A stretch of 64,000 bases of DNA. Source: SSC4 sp964443225 (GTDB lineage: Bacteria > Chloroflexota > Anaerolineae > SSC4 > Amarolineaceae). This document shows positions 8,993-18,187 of this stretch, one piece after another. The translations under genes and the position numbers were made by a program. The notes under the pieces were generated by a model. The model worked only from the letters and a program-made list of their open reading frames with translations, did not search any database and had not been told where the DNA came from. The DNA lies in assembly GCA_964443225.1 (NCBI GenBank), contig CAYUCC010000011.1, forward strand, positions 35,915-99,914, read 5' to 3'. Positions within the stretch are counted from its first letter, which is position 1. Each line of letters opens with the position of its first letter.

Positions 8993-9569
8993 TCGCACAC
9001 TCGATGATCTGCTGCACTCCTTGGACCTGATCGGTGAACACGCCCAAGAAGAATGGCTGCTTCCCAGCACATCCATTCTAAATCGCGTCGACACCCTCGC
9101 CGCCAGCCGGTCGCTGACCCGGTTGGAGAGCCTGGGTCTCCTTCAGCGCTCAGAGCAACGTCGCGGGCCAGGCGTTTACTACACAGTCGCTGCCGGGTAT
9201 GAAGGGCCAACTCCTCAGGTTACTCCTAAGGTTACTCCTAAGGTTACTCCTAAGGTTACTCCTAAGGTTACTCTTCAGGTTACTCTTCAGGTTACTCCTA
9301 AGACTAAGTCAGAGCTCCTGGCAATCCTGGTCGAAGGTGGACGACTCGCAAAGACTGACACCGAAAACCTGATCCTGCTGCTGTGTACTGAGGCCCCCAG
9401 AACGGCTCGCGAGTTGGCAGATATCCTCCATCGCAACGTGGATTATGTGCGCAATGTCTATCTTTCAGCCATGGTAAAGAATAAAAAACTAGAACTTACT
9501 GGCCCGGCAAACGCCCCCAGCCTCGCGTACCGGGCTGCGTCAGGTGAACGGCAGAGCAATGGCAACTAA
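8982..9569 (+). CDS. Winged-helix-like protein with a (VTPK)n repeat linker
   Basis: Start ATG 8982 has AAGGAG 8 nt upstream; GTG 8973 is possible but lies on the ribosome site. The product is 195 residues. The N-terminal ~75 residues look like a winged helix ('TSILNRVDTLAASRSLTRLESLGLLQ', wing 'GPGVYYTVA'). Residues ~80-107 are seven consecutive (Q/K)VT(P/L) units encoded by a 12-bp tandem repeat. The C-terminal part ('TARELADILHRNVDYVRNVYLSAMV') is a second helix-turn-helix. A regulatory or DNA-binding role in the island is inferred. GC content and codon use are lower than in the flanking genes, suggesting separate acquisition. Confidence 0.7.
   Translation: MATDRTLDDLLHSLDLIGEHAQEEWLLPSTSILNRVDTLAASRSLTRLESLGLLQRSEQRRGPGVYYTVAAGYEGPTPQVTPKVTPKVTPKVTPKVTLQVTLQVTPKTKSELLAILVEGGRLAKTDTENLILLLCTEAPRTARELADILHRNVDYVRNVYLSAMVKNKKLELTGPANAPSLAYRAASGERQSNGN
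9216..9299 (+). repeat. In-frame 12-bp tandem repeat (seven units)
   Basis: Seven consecutive 12-mers of the form (C/A)AGGTTACTC(C/T)T run without interruption and encode QVTP/KVTP/KVTL units in the winged-helix gene. Units 2-4 are identical at the DNA level, so slippage could change linker length by four residues without breaking the frame. Confidence 0.95.
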
Positions 9570-12525
9570 CAGGCCATTGGCCTCAACCCCAGAAATGATG
9601 ACTCTCACCAATCCCGTGCACACCGCTCCCGAAGCCGCCAGTCCATCTCTGGCCCACGCGCCCTGCTTCATCGAGACCCAGTTCCCCGTGGCCAAGGTCT
9701 CCATGGAGAGCTACAAGGAGCGCAAGGCCAACTACAGCCAGACCCTAACCGGCCTGGGCAAGTGGTGGGGGCGCAAGCCGCTGGTGCTGGTGCGTGCGGC
9801 GCTGTTGGGGCTGCTGCTGCCAGCCGGCGACGACCCGGAGGCCGACCGCGCGGTCTTCCTCAAGCTGATGACCATGGACCCCGCAGGGCTGCGCCAACGC
9901 AAGAACAAGCCGATCCACGGCGCGCGTCTGCTGCATGAGTTGCAGGCCATGCCACCCAGCGTGCGCCGGCGTTTCCTGGATGCCGAGGCGCCGGCCGGCG
10001 CGCCGCGGCTGCGCAGCCTGACCAGGCAGGAGCGGGACGAGCTGCAAGGGCTGGTCTTCGAGCGCCTGCCCTACGCCGAGAAGCTGGCCTACTGCGCCCG
10101 GCCGGAGCAGATCGACGGCCCGTCGCCCGAGGCGTGGGCCGAAATCAACGCCCACCTGGACACGCAGGCCCACAGCCTGCCGGAGCTGGTGGGAGAGCTG
10201 GGCCGGCGGCGCTTTGGCCACCGGCCGCGCGTTGGCGACGCCTTCTGCGGCGGCGGCTCTATCCCCTTCGAGGCCGCACGGCTGGGCTGCGACGCCTACG
10301 GCTCTGACCTCAACCCGGTGGCCGCGCTGCTGACCTGGGCGGCGTTGAACATCGTGGGCGGCGGCGAGGAGGTGGCCGAGCAAGTGAGGGAGGCGCAAGA
10401 GGTTGTCTACGCGGCCGTGGACCGCGAGATCGTCGAGTGGGGCATCGAGCACAACTCACTGGGCTGGCGCGCCGACGCCTATCTCTACTGCACGGAGGTC
10501 GTAGACCCCGAAACGGGCTGGCGCATCCCGCTGGCCCCGTCGTGGGTCATCGGCGAGAAGACGCACACGATCGCCCGCCTTGTACCCGACGAGCGCAACC
10601 GGTGCTACGACATCGAGATCCACGAGGGCGTTTCCGAGCAAGAGATGGCAGCTGCGCGCGCGGCCGGCACGGTCAAGGACTCGCGGCTGGTCCCTCCCAG
10701 CGGCGGCCCGTCCACGCCCATCGAGGTCATCCGTAAGGGCCTGCGCCTGTGGGAGAACGGCGACCTGGTTCCCCGGCCGGACGACATCTTTCAGGAGCGG
10801 CTGTACTGCATTCGCTGGGTCGAAACCTACAGGGACGCACAAGGCCAAGAACGAACGCGCAAGCACTATCGCGCCCCGACCGCCGATGACCTGCAGCGCG
10901 AGTCCAAGGTGCTGCACTTGCTGTTGGAACGCTTCGATGACTGGCAGGCCAGCGGGTGCATCCCTAGACGGAAGATCGAACCAGGCTACAACACAGATCA
11001 ACCTATCAGAGAACGAGGCTGGGCTTTCTGGCATCATCTGTTTAATCCTAGGCAACTACTGACTCACGGCATGTTTTCGGAGCAGGTAACCAATCAAAAT
11101 GACAGACCCTCGGTTGTTATAGGCCTGCTTGGTGTAGGTCGATGCGGCAACTGGAACTCGCGACTGGCTCAATGGGATGCCGGCATCGGCAAGGAACTAG
11201 TTAATCAAACATTCTACAATCAAGCGCTGAACACTCTGAGTAGCTATGGGGCCAAAGGTTTATCTTCGTTCACCAATACTTGGTTTGTTCGCACACCTAC
11301 TGTGCAAGTGGTAGGGGACTGGGCCATCCGCGCCCTCGATGGACGCGAAGTATCGATTAAAAGCGACATCTGGTTAACCGACCCACCGTATGCTGATGCA
11401 ATCAATTACCATGAATTGGGAGAGTTTTTCGCTTCATGGTACGAGATGCAATTGCTGAGGCTTTTTCCGGATTGGTACACGGACTCCAAACGGGCACTTG
11501 CCATCAGGGGATCAGATGCAAGTTTCCGGCAGTCAATGATCGACTGCTATCGACGATTAGCAGATTTCATGTCCGACACAGGCCTTCAACTCGTCATGTT
11601 CACTCACCAGGACGCAGCGGTCTGGGCTGATCTGTCACTGATCCTTTGGGCAGCTGGCCTGCGCGTTACCGCTGCCTGGACCATTGCCACCGAAACTGAT
11701 TCGGCGCTCAAAGAAGGCAACTACGTCCAGGGCACCGTCCTCCTCGTCCTGCGCAAGCGCGTCGAGACCGAGCCGGTCTTCCTGGACGAGATCGTGCCGG
11801 CGGTGGAGGCCGAGGTGCGCCGCCAATTGGACAGCATGCTGGCCCTGGAGGACAACAGCGACCCCAACTTCGGCGACGCCGACTACCAACTGGCGGCCTA
11901 CGCCGCGGCCCTGCGCGTGCTCACCGCACGGCCCATCGAGGAGATCGACCCGGCCAAAGAGATCCTGCGCCAGCGTCCCAGGGGTGAAGTCGGTCCGGTG
12001 GAGCAGCTGATCCGCAGCGCGGTCAGGATCGCCTGCGATCACCTGGTCCCCAAGGGGCTCGACGGCGACCTGTGGAAGAGTCTCAGCCCCGCCGAGCGCT
12101 TCTACCTCAAGGGGCTTGAGGTGGAGAGCCACGGCGAGCGGCGCAGCGGCGTCTACCAGGAGCTGGCGCGCGGCTTCGGCGCGGCCGACTACACCGACCT
12201 GCTGGCCAGCGCCAAAGCCAACGAGACGCGGCTGAAGAGCGCCAGCGAGTTCGGCCGCAAGCAGCTGAGCGGCGACGGTTTCGGCGGTTCGCTGGTGCGC
12301 CAGGCGCTCTTCGCCGTGCACCAGACCGTCAAGAGCGAGGAGGTCCGTGATGGCCTCAACTGGCTCAAGACCGAGGTGCCCGACTACTGGGCCAGCCGCG
12401 AGAAGCTCGTCCACCTGCTGGACTTCCTGTCCGCGCTGCGCTACGCCGCGCCGATGGCGCACTGGCCGAAGGACGCCGCCGCTGCCGGGTTGCTGGCGGG
12501 GGCGGTGCGGAATGATCATGTGTGA
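9559..12525 (+). CDS. DUF1156 DNA methylase (adenine/cytosine-N4 type) of the Hma island
   Basis: ATG 9559 overlaps the preceding stop by 11 bp and gives 988 residues. The N-terminal DUF1156 block is recognisable ('FIETQFPVAKVSMESYKE', 'LGKWWGRKPLVLVRA'). SAM-binding motif I is 'DAFCGGGSIPFEAARLG' at about residues 226-243 with 'GSDLNPVAA' after it, and catalytic motif IV 'DPPYADAINY' lies at about 607, so an exocyclic-amino methyltransferase is expected. Homologues are annotated anti-phage-associated DUF1156 methylases. The central part (about 10960-11640, including motif IV) has ~45 % GC by hand count in sampled lines against ~70 % around it. No separate endonuclease is fused here. Confidence 0.88.
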   Translation: MATNRPLASTPEMMTLTNPVHTAPEAASPSLAHAPCFIETQFPVAKVSMESYKERKANYSQTLTGLGKWWGRKPLVLVRAALLGLLLPAGDDPEADRAVFLKLMTMDPAGLRQRKNKPIHGARLLHELQAMPPSVRRRFLDAEAPAGAPRLRSLTRQERDELQGLVFERLPYAEKLAYCARPEQIDGPSPEAWAEINAHLDTQAHSLPELVGELGRRRFGHRPRVGDAFCGGGSIPFEAARLGCDAYGSDLNPVAALLTWAALNIVGGGEEVAEQVREAQEVVYAAVDREIVEWGIEHNSLGWRADAYLYCTEVVDPETGWRIPLAPSWVIGEKTHTIARLVPDERNRCYDIEIHEGVSEQEMAAARAAGTVKDSRLVPPSGGPSTPIEVIRKGLRLWENGDLVPRPDDIFQERLYCIRWVETYRDAQGQERTRKHYRAPTADDLQRESKVLHLLLERFDDWQASGCIPRRKIEPGYNTDQPIRERGWAFWHHLFNPRQLLTHGMFSEQVTNQNDRPSVVIGLLGVGRCGNWNSRLAQWDAGIGKELVNQTFYNQALNTLSSYGAKGLSSFTNTWFVRTPTVQVVGDWAIRALDGREVSIKSDIWLTDPPYADAINYHELGEFFASWYEMQLLRLFPDWYTDSKRALAIRGSDASFRQSMIDCYRRLADFMSDTGLQLVMFTHQDAAVWADLSLILWAAGLRVTAAWTIATETDSALKEGNYVQGTVLLVLRKRVETEPVFLDEIVPAVEAEVRRQLDSMLALEDNSDPNFGDADYQLAAYAAALRVLTARPIEEIDPAKEILRQRPRGEVGPVEQLIRSAVRIACDHLVPKGLDGDLWKSLSPAERFYLKGLEVESHGERRSGVYQELARGFGAADYTDLLASAKANETRLKSASEFGRKQLSGDGFGGSLVRQALFAVHQTVKSEEVRDGLNWLKTEVPDYWASREKLVHLLDFLSALRYAAPMAHWPKDAAAAGLLAGAVRNDHV

Positions 12526-15280
12526 AGGTCCATCAAGGGACGCAGTTGTGACTATTCAGCGCTTCTCATCCCGCCGTCAACCCCTTGACCGCTCCTTCCT
12601 GGCAGGGCGACTGCACGGTGCCTTGGCTTACGACCGCATCGCCGGCTACTTCTCCTCCTCTCTGCTGGAGGTCGTGGGAGAAGAACTGGAGTCGCTGGCC
12701 GGCCCCATCCGCGTGGTCTGCAACTCCGACCTGCACCCGCTGGACGTGCAGACGGCCAGGGCGGCGCAGGCGGCGGTCTGGCAGTCGTGGACGGGCAGCC
12801 AGCCTGAGGCGCTGCTGCAAGGCGCAGGCGCGCCGCAGGCGGCCGAGCGCTTCCGCCGGCTGTACGACCTGCTGCGCAGCGGCAAGCTCCAGGTGCGCGT
12901 GCTGCCCGACGAGGCCTTCGGCCTGATCCATGGCAAGGCTGGCGTCATCACCCTGGCCGGCGGCCGCCGCACCTGCTTCCTGGGCAGCGCCAACGAGTCG
13001 CGCGCCGCCTGGAAGATGAACTACGAGCTGGTCTGGGAGGACCCGTCACCCGAAGCGGTGCAGTGGGTGCAGGAGGAGTTCGACGCGCTGTGGGGCTCGC
13101 CCCAGGCTGTGCCCCTGGCCGAGGCTGTGGTGCAGGACATCGACCGGCTGGCCCGGCGGCGGGTGCTCTACTCGGTGGGCGAGTGGATCGCCGCGCCTGA
13201 GGCCGATCAGCCGCCCGACCCGGCCGCGCCATTGGTCGAGGCGCCGGTCTACCGCCAGGAGACCGGCCTCTGGCAGCACCAGAAATACTTCGTCAAGACG
13301 GTGTTCGACATGCACTGCGGCCCCGCCGGCAAGGCCCGTTTCGTGCTGGCTGACCAGGTCGGGCTGGGCAAGACGCTGCAGCTGGCCATGGCGGCCCAGT
13401 TGATCGCCCTGGTTGGCGACAAGCCAATCCTGGTGATCTGCCCCAAAACCCTGGTCTGGCAGTGGCAGGATGAGATGCGTGACCTGCTGGACATGCCGTC
13501 GGCGGTGTGGGATGGCCGGCGCTGGGTGGACGAGCGCGGCGTGGAGCATGCCGTGCTGGGGCCGGAGGGCATCCGCCAGTGCCCGCGGCGCGTGGGCATC
13601 GTTTCCAGCGGCCTGGTCAGCCGGCGTTCGGAGGCGGCGCAGCACCTGCTGCACCTGCAATACGACTGTGTGATCCTGGACGAGGCCCACCGCGCCCGGC
13701 GCCACAACCTGGGCGAGCGGCGCGACGGCGAGGCGCCGGATCCCAACAACCTGCTGCGCTTCATGCACGAGCTGGCCGAGCGCACGCGCAGCCTGCTGCT
13801 GGCCACCGCCACCCCGGTGCAGCTGCGCCCCATCGAAGCCTGGGATCTGTTGGACATCCTCAGCCGCGGCGATGAGAGCGTGTTAGGCAACCTGGTCAGC
13901 CGCTGGCGGCATGGCGCCGAGGGGCTGGACCTGATCATGGGCCGTGCCGATCTGCCGGCCGCCGAAGATCAGCGCTGGGAGTGGCTGCGCAACCCGCTGC
14001 CGCCCAAGCAGGAGCACCACGACTTCGAGATCCTGCGCAAGCGGCTGCAGATGCCCGATCAAGAGGCTGTGGCGGCTGGCAATGCCTGGTTCGACCTGCG
14101 GCCGCCCGACCGCGCCCGCATCAAGCGGGATTTCGAGGACCTTCTCACCAGGCACAACCCGTTCATCTGCCGCATCGTGCGCCGCACACGCCAGCAGTTG
14201 GAGCAGCAGATCGATCCCGAAACCGGCGAGCCGCTGCTCAAGCCCATTGCCGTAGAGCTGCTGGGCGAGGGGGATCACGATGCCATCCGCCTGCCGCCCT
14301 TCTTGCGCGAAGCCTACGAATTGGCCGAGGAGTTTTGCACGCGGCTCAGCGACCGCATGCAAGGCGCAGGATTCATGCGCACCTTGCTGTTGCGCCGCCT
14401 TGGCAGCTCGATGCACGCCGGGCTACGCACGGCCCAGGCCATGCTGCACGACTGGGAGAGCATCGAGACGCCTGAAGATGATGAGGAAGAAAACTGGCAG
14501 CAGGTTGCGCCGCTGGCGACCAAGACGCTGACCGAGGGAGAGCGAGCGCTGTTGGAGCGCTTCCTCGCCGCGCTGGAAGCCAACAAGGAGCGCGATCCCA
14601 AGGTAGCGGTGGTCGTCGGGCTGCTGCGCGAGCAGCACTGGCTTGACCTGGGCTGTATCGTCTTCAGCCAGTATCGCGACTCGATCCAGTGGCTGGCCGA
14701 GCAGTTGACCAAGGAATTCCCTGACAAACGCATTGCCCTCTACTCTGGCGCGGCCACGTCGGGCATCATGCACGACGGCCAGTGGACACCAGCGACGCGC
14801 GAGCGTCTCAAGCAGATGGTCAAACGCGGCGAGCTGCGGTTGATGTTGGGCACCGACGCCGCCTCCGAAGGGCTGAATCTGCAGCGGCTGGCGCGGCTGA
14901 TCAACCTGGACCTACCCTGGAACCCCACCCGGCTGGAGCAGCGCAAAGGCCGCATCCAACGCATCGGCCAAATCCATGACGCCGTGCAGGTCTACAACAT
15001 GCGCTACAAGGACTCGGTCGAAGATCGTGTCCACCAGCTGCTGTCCGGCCGGCTGCACGACATCTACACCCTCTTCGGCCAGATCCCCGACGTGCTGGAG
15101 GACGTTTGGGTCATGGTTGCGATAGGTCAAAAGGTCGAGGCACAGAAGATCATCGACAACCTGCCCCAACAGCACCCGTTCGAGGCGCGCTATACGCGGG
15201 TCGAGCGAGTTGATTGGGAAAACTGTTCGCAAGTCCTCGATGCTGCCGAAAAGCGCCGCATCCTCAGCGCTGGCTGGTGA
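12512..15280 (+). CDS. PLD-nuclease/SNF2-type helicase of the Hma island
   Basis: ATG 12512 overlaps the methylase stop by 14 bp; GTG 12548, with AAGGGA 7 nt upstream, is an alternative that matches the usual N-terminus ('VTIQRFSSRRQPLDRSFL'). From ATG 12512 it is 922 residues. The N-terminal domain carries a phospholipase-D half-motif (His-Gly-Lys at ~140 and 'GSANESR' at ~158). The helicase core has Walker A 'DQVGLGKTLQLA' (~280), 'ILDEAHRAR' (~389), 'LLATATPVQ' and motif VI 'QRKGRIQRIGQ' (~815). Known Hma helicases have this layout. It would translocate on DNA and may nick it. It is the last gene of the operon. Confidence 0.9.
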   Translation: MIMCEGPSRDAVVTIQRFSSRRQPLDRSFLAGRLHGALAYDRIAGYFSSSLLEVVGEELESLAGPIRVVCNSDLHPLDVQTARAAQAAVWQSWTGSQPEALLQGAGAPQAAERFRRLYDLLRSGKLQVRVLPDEAFGLIHGKAGVITLAGGRRTCFLGSANESRAAWKMNYELVWEDPSPEAVQWVQEEFDALWGSPQAVPLAEAVVQDIDRLARRRVLYSVGEWIAAPEADQPPDPAAPLVEAPVYRQETGLWQHQKYFVKTVFDMHCGPAGKARFVLADQVGLGKTLQLAMAAQLIALVGDKPILVICPKTLVWQWQDEMRDLLDMPSAVWDGRRWVDERGVEHAVLGPEGIRQCPRRVGIVSSGLVSRRSEAAQHLLHLQYDCVILDEAHRARRHNLGERRDGEAPDPNNLLRFMHELAERTRSLLLATATPVQLRPIEAWDLLDILSRGDESVLGNLVSRWRHGAEGLDLIMGRADLPAAEDQRWEWLRNPLPPKQEHHDFEILRKRLQMPDQEAVAAGNAWFDLRPPDRARIKRDFEDLLTRHNPFICRIVRRTRQQLEQQIDPETGEPLLKPIAVELLGEGDHDAIRLPPFLREAYELAEEFCTRLSDRMQGAGFMRTLLLRRLGSSMHAGLRTAQAMLHDWESIETPEDDEEENWQQVAPLATKTLTEGERALLERFLAALEANKERDPKVAVVVGLLREQHWLDLGCIVFSQYRDSIQWLAEQLTKEFPDKRIALYSGAATSGIMHDGQWTPATRERLKQMVKRGELRLMLGTDAASEGLNLQRLARLINLDLPWNPTRLEQRKGRIQRIGQIHDAVQVYNMRYKDSVEDRVHQLLSGRLHDIYTLFGQIPDVLEDVWVMVAIGQKVEAQKIIDNLPQQHPFEARYTRVERVDWENCSQVLDAAEKRRILSAGW

Positions 15281-15397
15281 GGCAACGGTCACCATCCACC
15301 ATGCGGGCTCGACCGTACCGGGCAGCGGTCTGCAACCACTACGGGTCGCTCACGCTTACGTCGGACGTGGCTGCCTGGTCTGCATCGATCGACAGGC

Positions 15398-16867
15398 TCA
15401 CGTGGACTTCGACAGATTGCCCGGCGCGAACCGGGTCTCCACCTCGTCGAAAGACTTCTGATCGGACAGCACCAACAGCGTGTCACCACCTTGCAGCACG
15501 GTGCCGCCGCCCGGTATCACGAAGTCGTTCTCGCGAGCGATGAGGATCACCAGAAAGTCGGCCGGCAGACCCAGTTCGACAATCGCTTTGCCATGCATGC
15601 CCGATTCGCGCACCACCGGCAGCTCTTTGAGCTCACTCTTGAACCCACCCATCGGTGCGTACTCGATCGGGTAGACCCGCTTCGGACTTTGAGGCGCATC
15701 GAGTTTCAACCACTTCGCAACCAGCGGAATCGACGTCCCTTGCAGCAGCACCGACGTCAGCACCACGAAGAACACGACGTTGAAGATCAGTTCCGCCTGC
15801 TGCAGCCCCGCAAGCAGGGGAAACGTCGCCAGGATGATCGGCGCGGCACCCCGCAGGCCCACCCAGGAAACGAACAACTTCTCGCGCCAGTTCATGCTGC
15901 TGGGTAACAAACTAACGAAAACAGACGCCGGCCGCGCGACGAACATCAGGCACCCAGCCGTCAACAAGCCAATACCGATGATTGGCAGCAGGCGCGAGGG
16001 AAACACGAGCAGCCCCAGGGTCAAAAACATCGTTATTTGCATGATCCAGGCCAGGCCATCGTGGAACCGGGCCAGACTGCGTTTGTGGATGAAATCGTAA
16101 CGCCCCATCACAATGCCGGCGATGTAGACCGCCAGAAAACCACTGCCACCAAGGACCGCCGCCAATCCAAATGCGAGAAAAACGAGCGCCAGCGTCAGGA
16201 CAGGGTAGAGTCCTTCGTAACTCAGCTTGACGCGGTTAATGAGAAATACCATCCCACGGCCGAGGGCATAACCGAACACGGCCCCCAGCACCATTTGCCG
16301 GATGAACAGTACCACCAGGCTCCAGGCAGACAGGTCGGGCTGGGTAATGAGCTGGATCAGGCCAATCGTGAGGAAGATGGCCATCGGGTCGTTGCTGCCC
16401 GACTCCAGTTCCAGCAGCGGTTTGAGCTGTCCTTTGAGGCTGATGCCCCTGGCGCGCAGCACCGAAAACACGGCTGCAGCGTCGGTCGACGAGACGATCG
16501 AACCCAGCAGCAGCCCCTCGATGAGCGACAGACCCAACACGGCGCTGGCAAACAGGCCAACGATCAGCGCCGTGATCAAGACGCCGAACGTCGAAAGAAG
16601 CAGACCCTCTTTGATGACGGGACGAACCTGGTTCCATTCGGTGCTCAAACCGCCTGAAAACAGGATGAGGACCAGGGCGATGACGCCGATGAACTGGGCC
16701 AGGCCGGGATCATCGAAGTAGATGCCGCCAAACCCATCCGAACCCGCCAGCATGCCCAGCAGCAAAAACAACAACAGCGCCGGCACCCCGAACCGGTCGG
16801 AAATTTTGCTGAACAGGACACTGACGAGCAGCAGAATGGAAGCGATGACAAGCAGGTATTCGTTCAT
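15398..16867 (-). CDS. nhaP2: K+/H+ antiporter, NhaP2/CPA1 type with TrkA-C domain
   Basis: I use ATG 16867 (MNEYLLVIASILLL) rather than the longer frame, giving 489 residues. About twelve hydrophobic segments fill residues 5-390, with the CPA transport motif 'SSTDAAAVFSVL' and 'LELESGSNDPMAIFLTIG' containing the adjacent Asn-Asp pair expected for ion exchange. The C-terminal ~85 residues ('PVVRESGMHGKAIVELGLP', 'VIPGGGTVLQGGDTLLVL') are a TrkA_C/RCK_C domain as in NhaP2. It would exchange K+ for protons across the cytoplasmic membrane. A strong promoter is visible upstream. It converges on the Hma helicase. A partial N-terminal copy exists at 27597-27710. Confidence 0.9.
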   Translation of the reverse strand: MNEYLLVIASILLLVSVLFSKISDRFGVPALLLFLLLGMLAGSDGFGGIYFDDPGLAQFIGVIALVLILFSGGLSTEWNQVRPVIKEGLLLSTFGVLITALIVGLFASAVLGLSLIEGLLLGSIVSSTDAAAVFSVLRARGISLKGQLKPLLELESGSNDPMAIFLTIGLIQLITQPDLSAWSLVVLFIRQMVLGAVFGYALGRGMVFLINRVKLSYEGLYPVLTLALVFLAFGLAAVLGGSGFLAVYIAGIVMGRYDFIHKRSLARFHDGLAWIMQITMFLTLGLLVFPSRLLPIIGIGLLTAGCLMFVARPASVFVSLLPSSMNWREKLFVSWVGLRGAAPIILATFPLLAGLQQAELIFNVVFFVVLTSVLLQGTSIPLVAKWLKLDAPQSPKRVYPIEYAPMGGFKSELKELPVVRESGMHGKAIVELGLPADFLVILIARENDFVIPGGGTVLQGGDTLLVLSDQKSFDEVETRFAPGNLSKST

Positions 16868-16936
16868 GGACTGGGATCGAATCAGGCCGGCGTCAGCGGA
16901 CCACGGGAACACCTGCGCCCGACCACCGGTGGGTCG

Positions 16937-16965
16937 ATTATAACACCCGGGCCTGTCGGGGTCAA
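16937..16965 (-). promoter_or_regulatory. Promoter of the K+/H+ antiporter gene
   Basis: On the minus strand TTGACC (16965-16960), 17 bp and a perfect TATAAT (16942-16937) lie 70 bp before the start codon. Confidence 0.7.
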
Positions 16966-17026
16966 TCCCAATGCAGGGCGCGGGGGTATCTCAGATTGAA
17001 AGTAGACCCTTCGGCTTGCTCAGGGT

Positions 17027-17126
17027 AGACCCTTTGGGTTTTCGTCAATGGCCGGGATTCAGCACCGGGAGGCATTGCCATGGAGTACCAGCTATCGGCG
17101 ATTCTGGGGGAAAACCCGAAGGGTCT
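17027..17126. repeat. Inverted repeat in the antiporter-exporter intergenic region
   Basis: AGACCCTTTGGGTTTT (17027-17042) pairs with AAAACCCGAAGGGTCT (17111-17126), 15 of 16 positions. A related GACCCTTCGG lies just before it (17004-17013). The gap between 16966 and 17296 holds this repeat and a promoter candidate, and no gene that I can support. Confidence 0.6.
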
Positions 17127-17171
17127 TGCGTCGTGCCCCAAACATGCGATGCATCCTGCCCCCCTGTAGCG

Positions 17172-17200
17172 TTGCATTCCAGGCATTCCTGATGTATGCT
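17172..17200 (+). promoter_or_regulatory. Candidate promoter of ABC exporter module 1
   Basis: TTGCAT (17172-17177), 17 bp and TATGCT (17195-17200) lie 96 bp upstream of the ATPase start. Confidence 0.4.
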
Positions 17201-17296
17201 GAAGATGGAATTCCCGTGGACTGATCGTGTCAGTGAGGTGACGCAGTATTGCTGGTGGCGAAAGCAGGAAACCAGCACAAGGAAGGAGCATCGCTC

Positions 17297-18187
17297 ATGA
17301 ACCCTGTGGAGGTCTCCCACCTGGCCAAGTCCTTTGGCGAAACGAAGGCCGTCGCCGACGTCTCCTTCAGCGTCGGACAGGGTGAGATATTCGGCCTGCT
17401 CGGCCCCAATGGCGCCGGCAAGACCACTTCGATCCGCCTGATGCTGGACATCTTCCAACCCGACGCCGGCACGGTGTCGATCCTGGATGGCCCCATGACC
17501 GATGCCAAAAAGAACCGCATCGGCTATATGCCCGAGGAGCGCGGCCTCTACCAGGACATGCCGCTGGAGGCGTGCCTGATCTACCTGGCCACGCTCAAGG
17601 GCTTGTCCAAGAACGACGCCCGGCGTCGCTTGCAGCCCTATCTGGAACGCTTCGACCTGGCCCAGCATAAGACCAAAAAGGTGAAGGAGCTGAGCAAGGG
17701 CATGCAGCAGAAGGCGCAGATCATCAGCACCGTGCTGCACGGCCCAGAGCTCCTGATCATGGATGAGCCTTTCGCCAGCCTGGACCCGGTCAACACCCAG
17801 ATGGCCATCGAACTGCTAACGGCGCTGCGCGGCCAGGGCACGACGGTCATTATGTCCACCCACATCATGCACCAGGTCGAGGAGATGTGCAACCGTATCG
17901 TGCTGATCAACCAGGGGCGCAACGTGCTGTATGGCGACCTGGCCCAAATCCAGCGCCAGTACTCGGGCCACGCGGTGCGGGTGCGGATCGACGGTGAGCT
18001 GCCGGCGCTGGCCGGCGTGCAAGCCGTCACACCGCACAATGGCGCAGTCCAGCTTCTTCTGGCCCCACAGACCAACCCGCAGGACATCTTGCAGCAGCTG
18101 GTCAGCCAGCACCGCGCCGTCGAGCAGTTCGAGATTGCCCTGCCCAGCCTGGACGAGATCTTCATCCGGGTCGTAAGTGAACAGTAA
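17297..18187 (+). CDS. ABC exporter ATPase, NatA/CcmA type (module 1)
   Basis: Start ATG 17297 has AAGGAG 8 nt upstream; the product is 296 residues. The ABC motifs are in order: Walker A 'GPNGAGKTT' (~38-46), a variant signature 'LSKGMQQKAQ' and Walker B 'LLIMDEPFASLDP', then the switch His in 'MSTHIMHQ'. The ~70-residue C-terminal extension ('ALPSLDEIFIRVV') is typical of NatA/ABC-2 exporters. It energises export by the two permeases that follow. Its TAA stop is immediately followed by MITE-like copy B, which separates it from the first permease. Confidence 0.88.
   Translation: MNPVEVSHLAKSFGETKAVADVSFSVGQGEIFGLLGPNGAGKTTSIRLMLDIFQPDAGTVSILDGPMTDAKKNRIGYMPEERGLYQDMPLEACLIYLATLKGLSKNDARRRLQPYLERFDLAQHKTKKVKELSKGMQQKAQIISTVLHGPELLIMDEPFASLDPVNTQMAIELLTALRGQGTTVIMSTHIMHQVEEMCNRIVLINQGRNVLYGDLAQIQRQYSGHAVRVRIDGELPALAGVQAVTPHNGAVQLLLAPQTNPQDILQQLVSQHRAVEQFEIALPSLDEIFIRVVSEQ

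Noticed and set aside
9216..9299. CRISPR-like or iteron array
   Set aside because: Units are contiguous 12-mers lying in frame within a coding sequence.
4905..15280. BREX or DISARM system
   Set aside because: There is no pglZ/brxC or drmA/B homologue; DUF499, DUF3780 and DUF1156 define the Hma-type arrangement instead.
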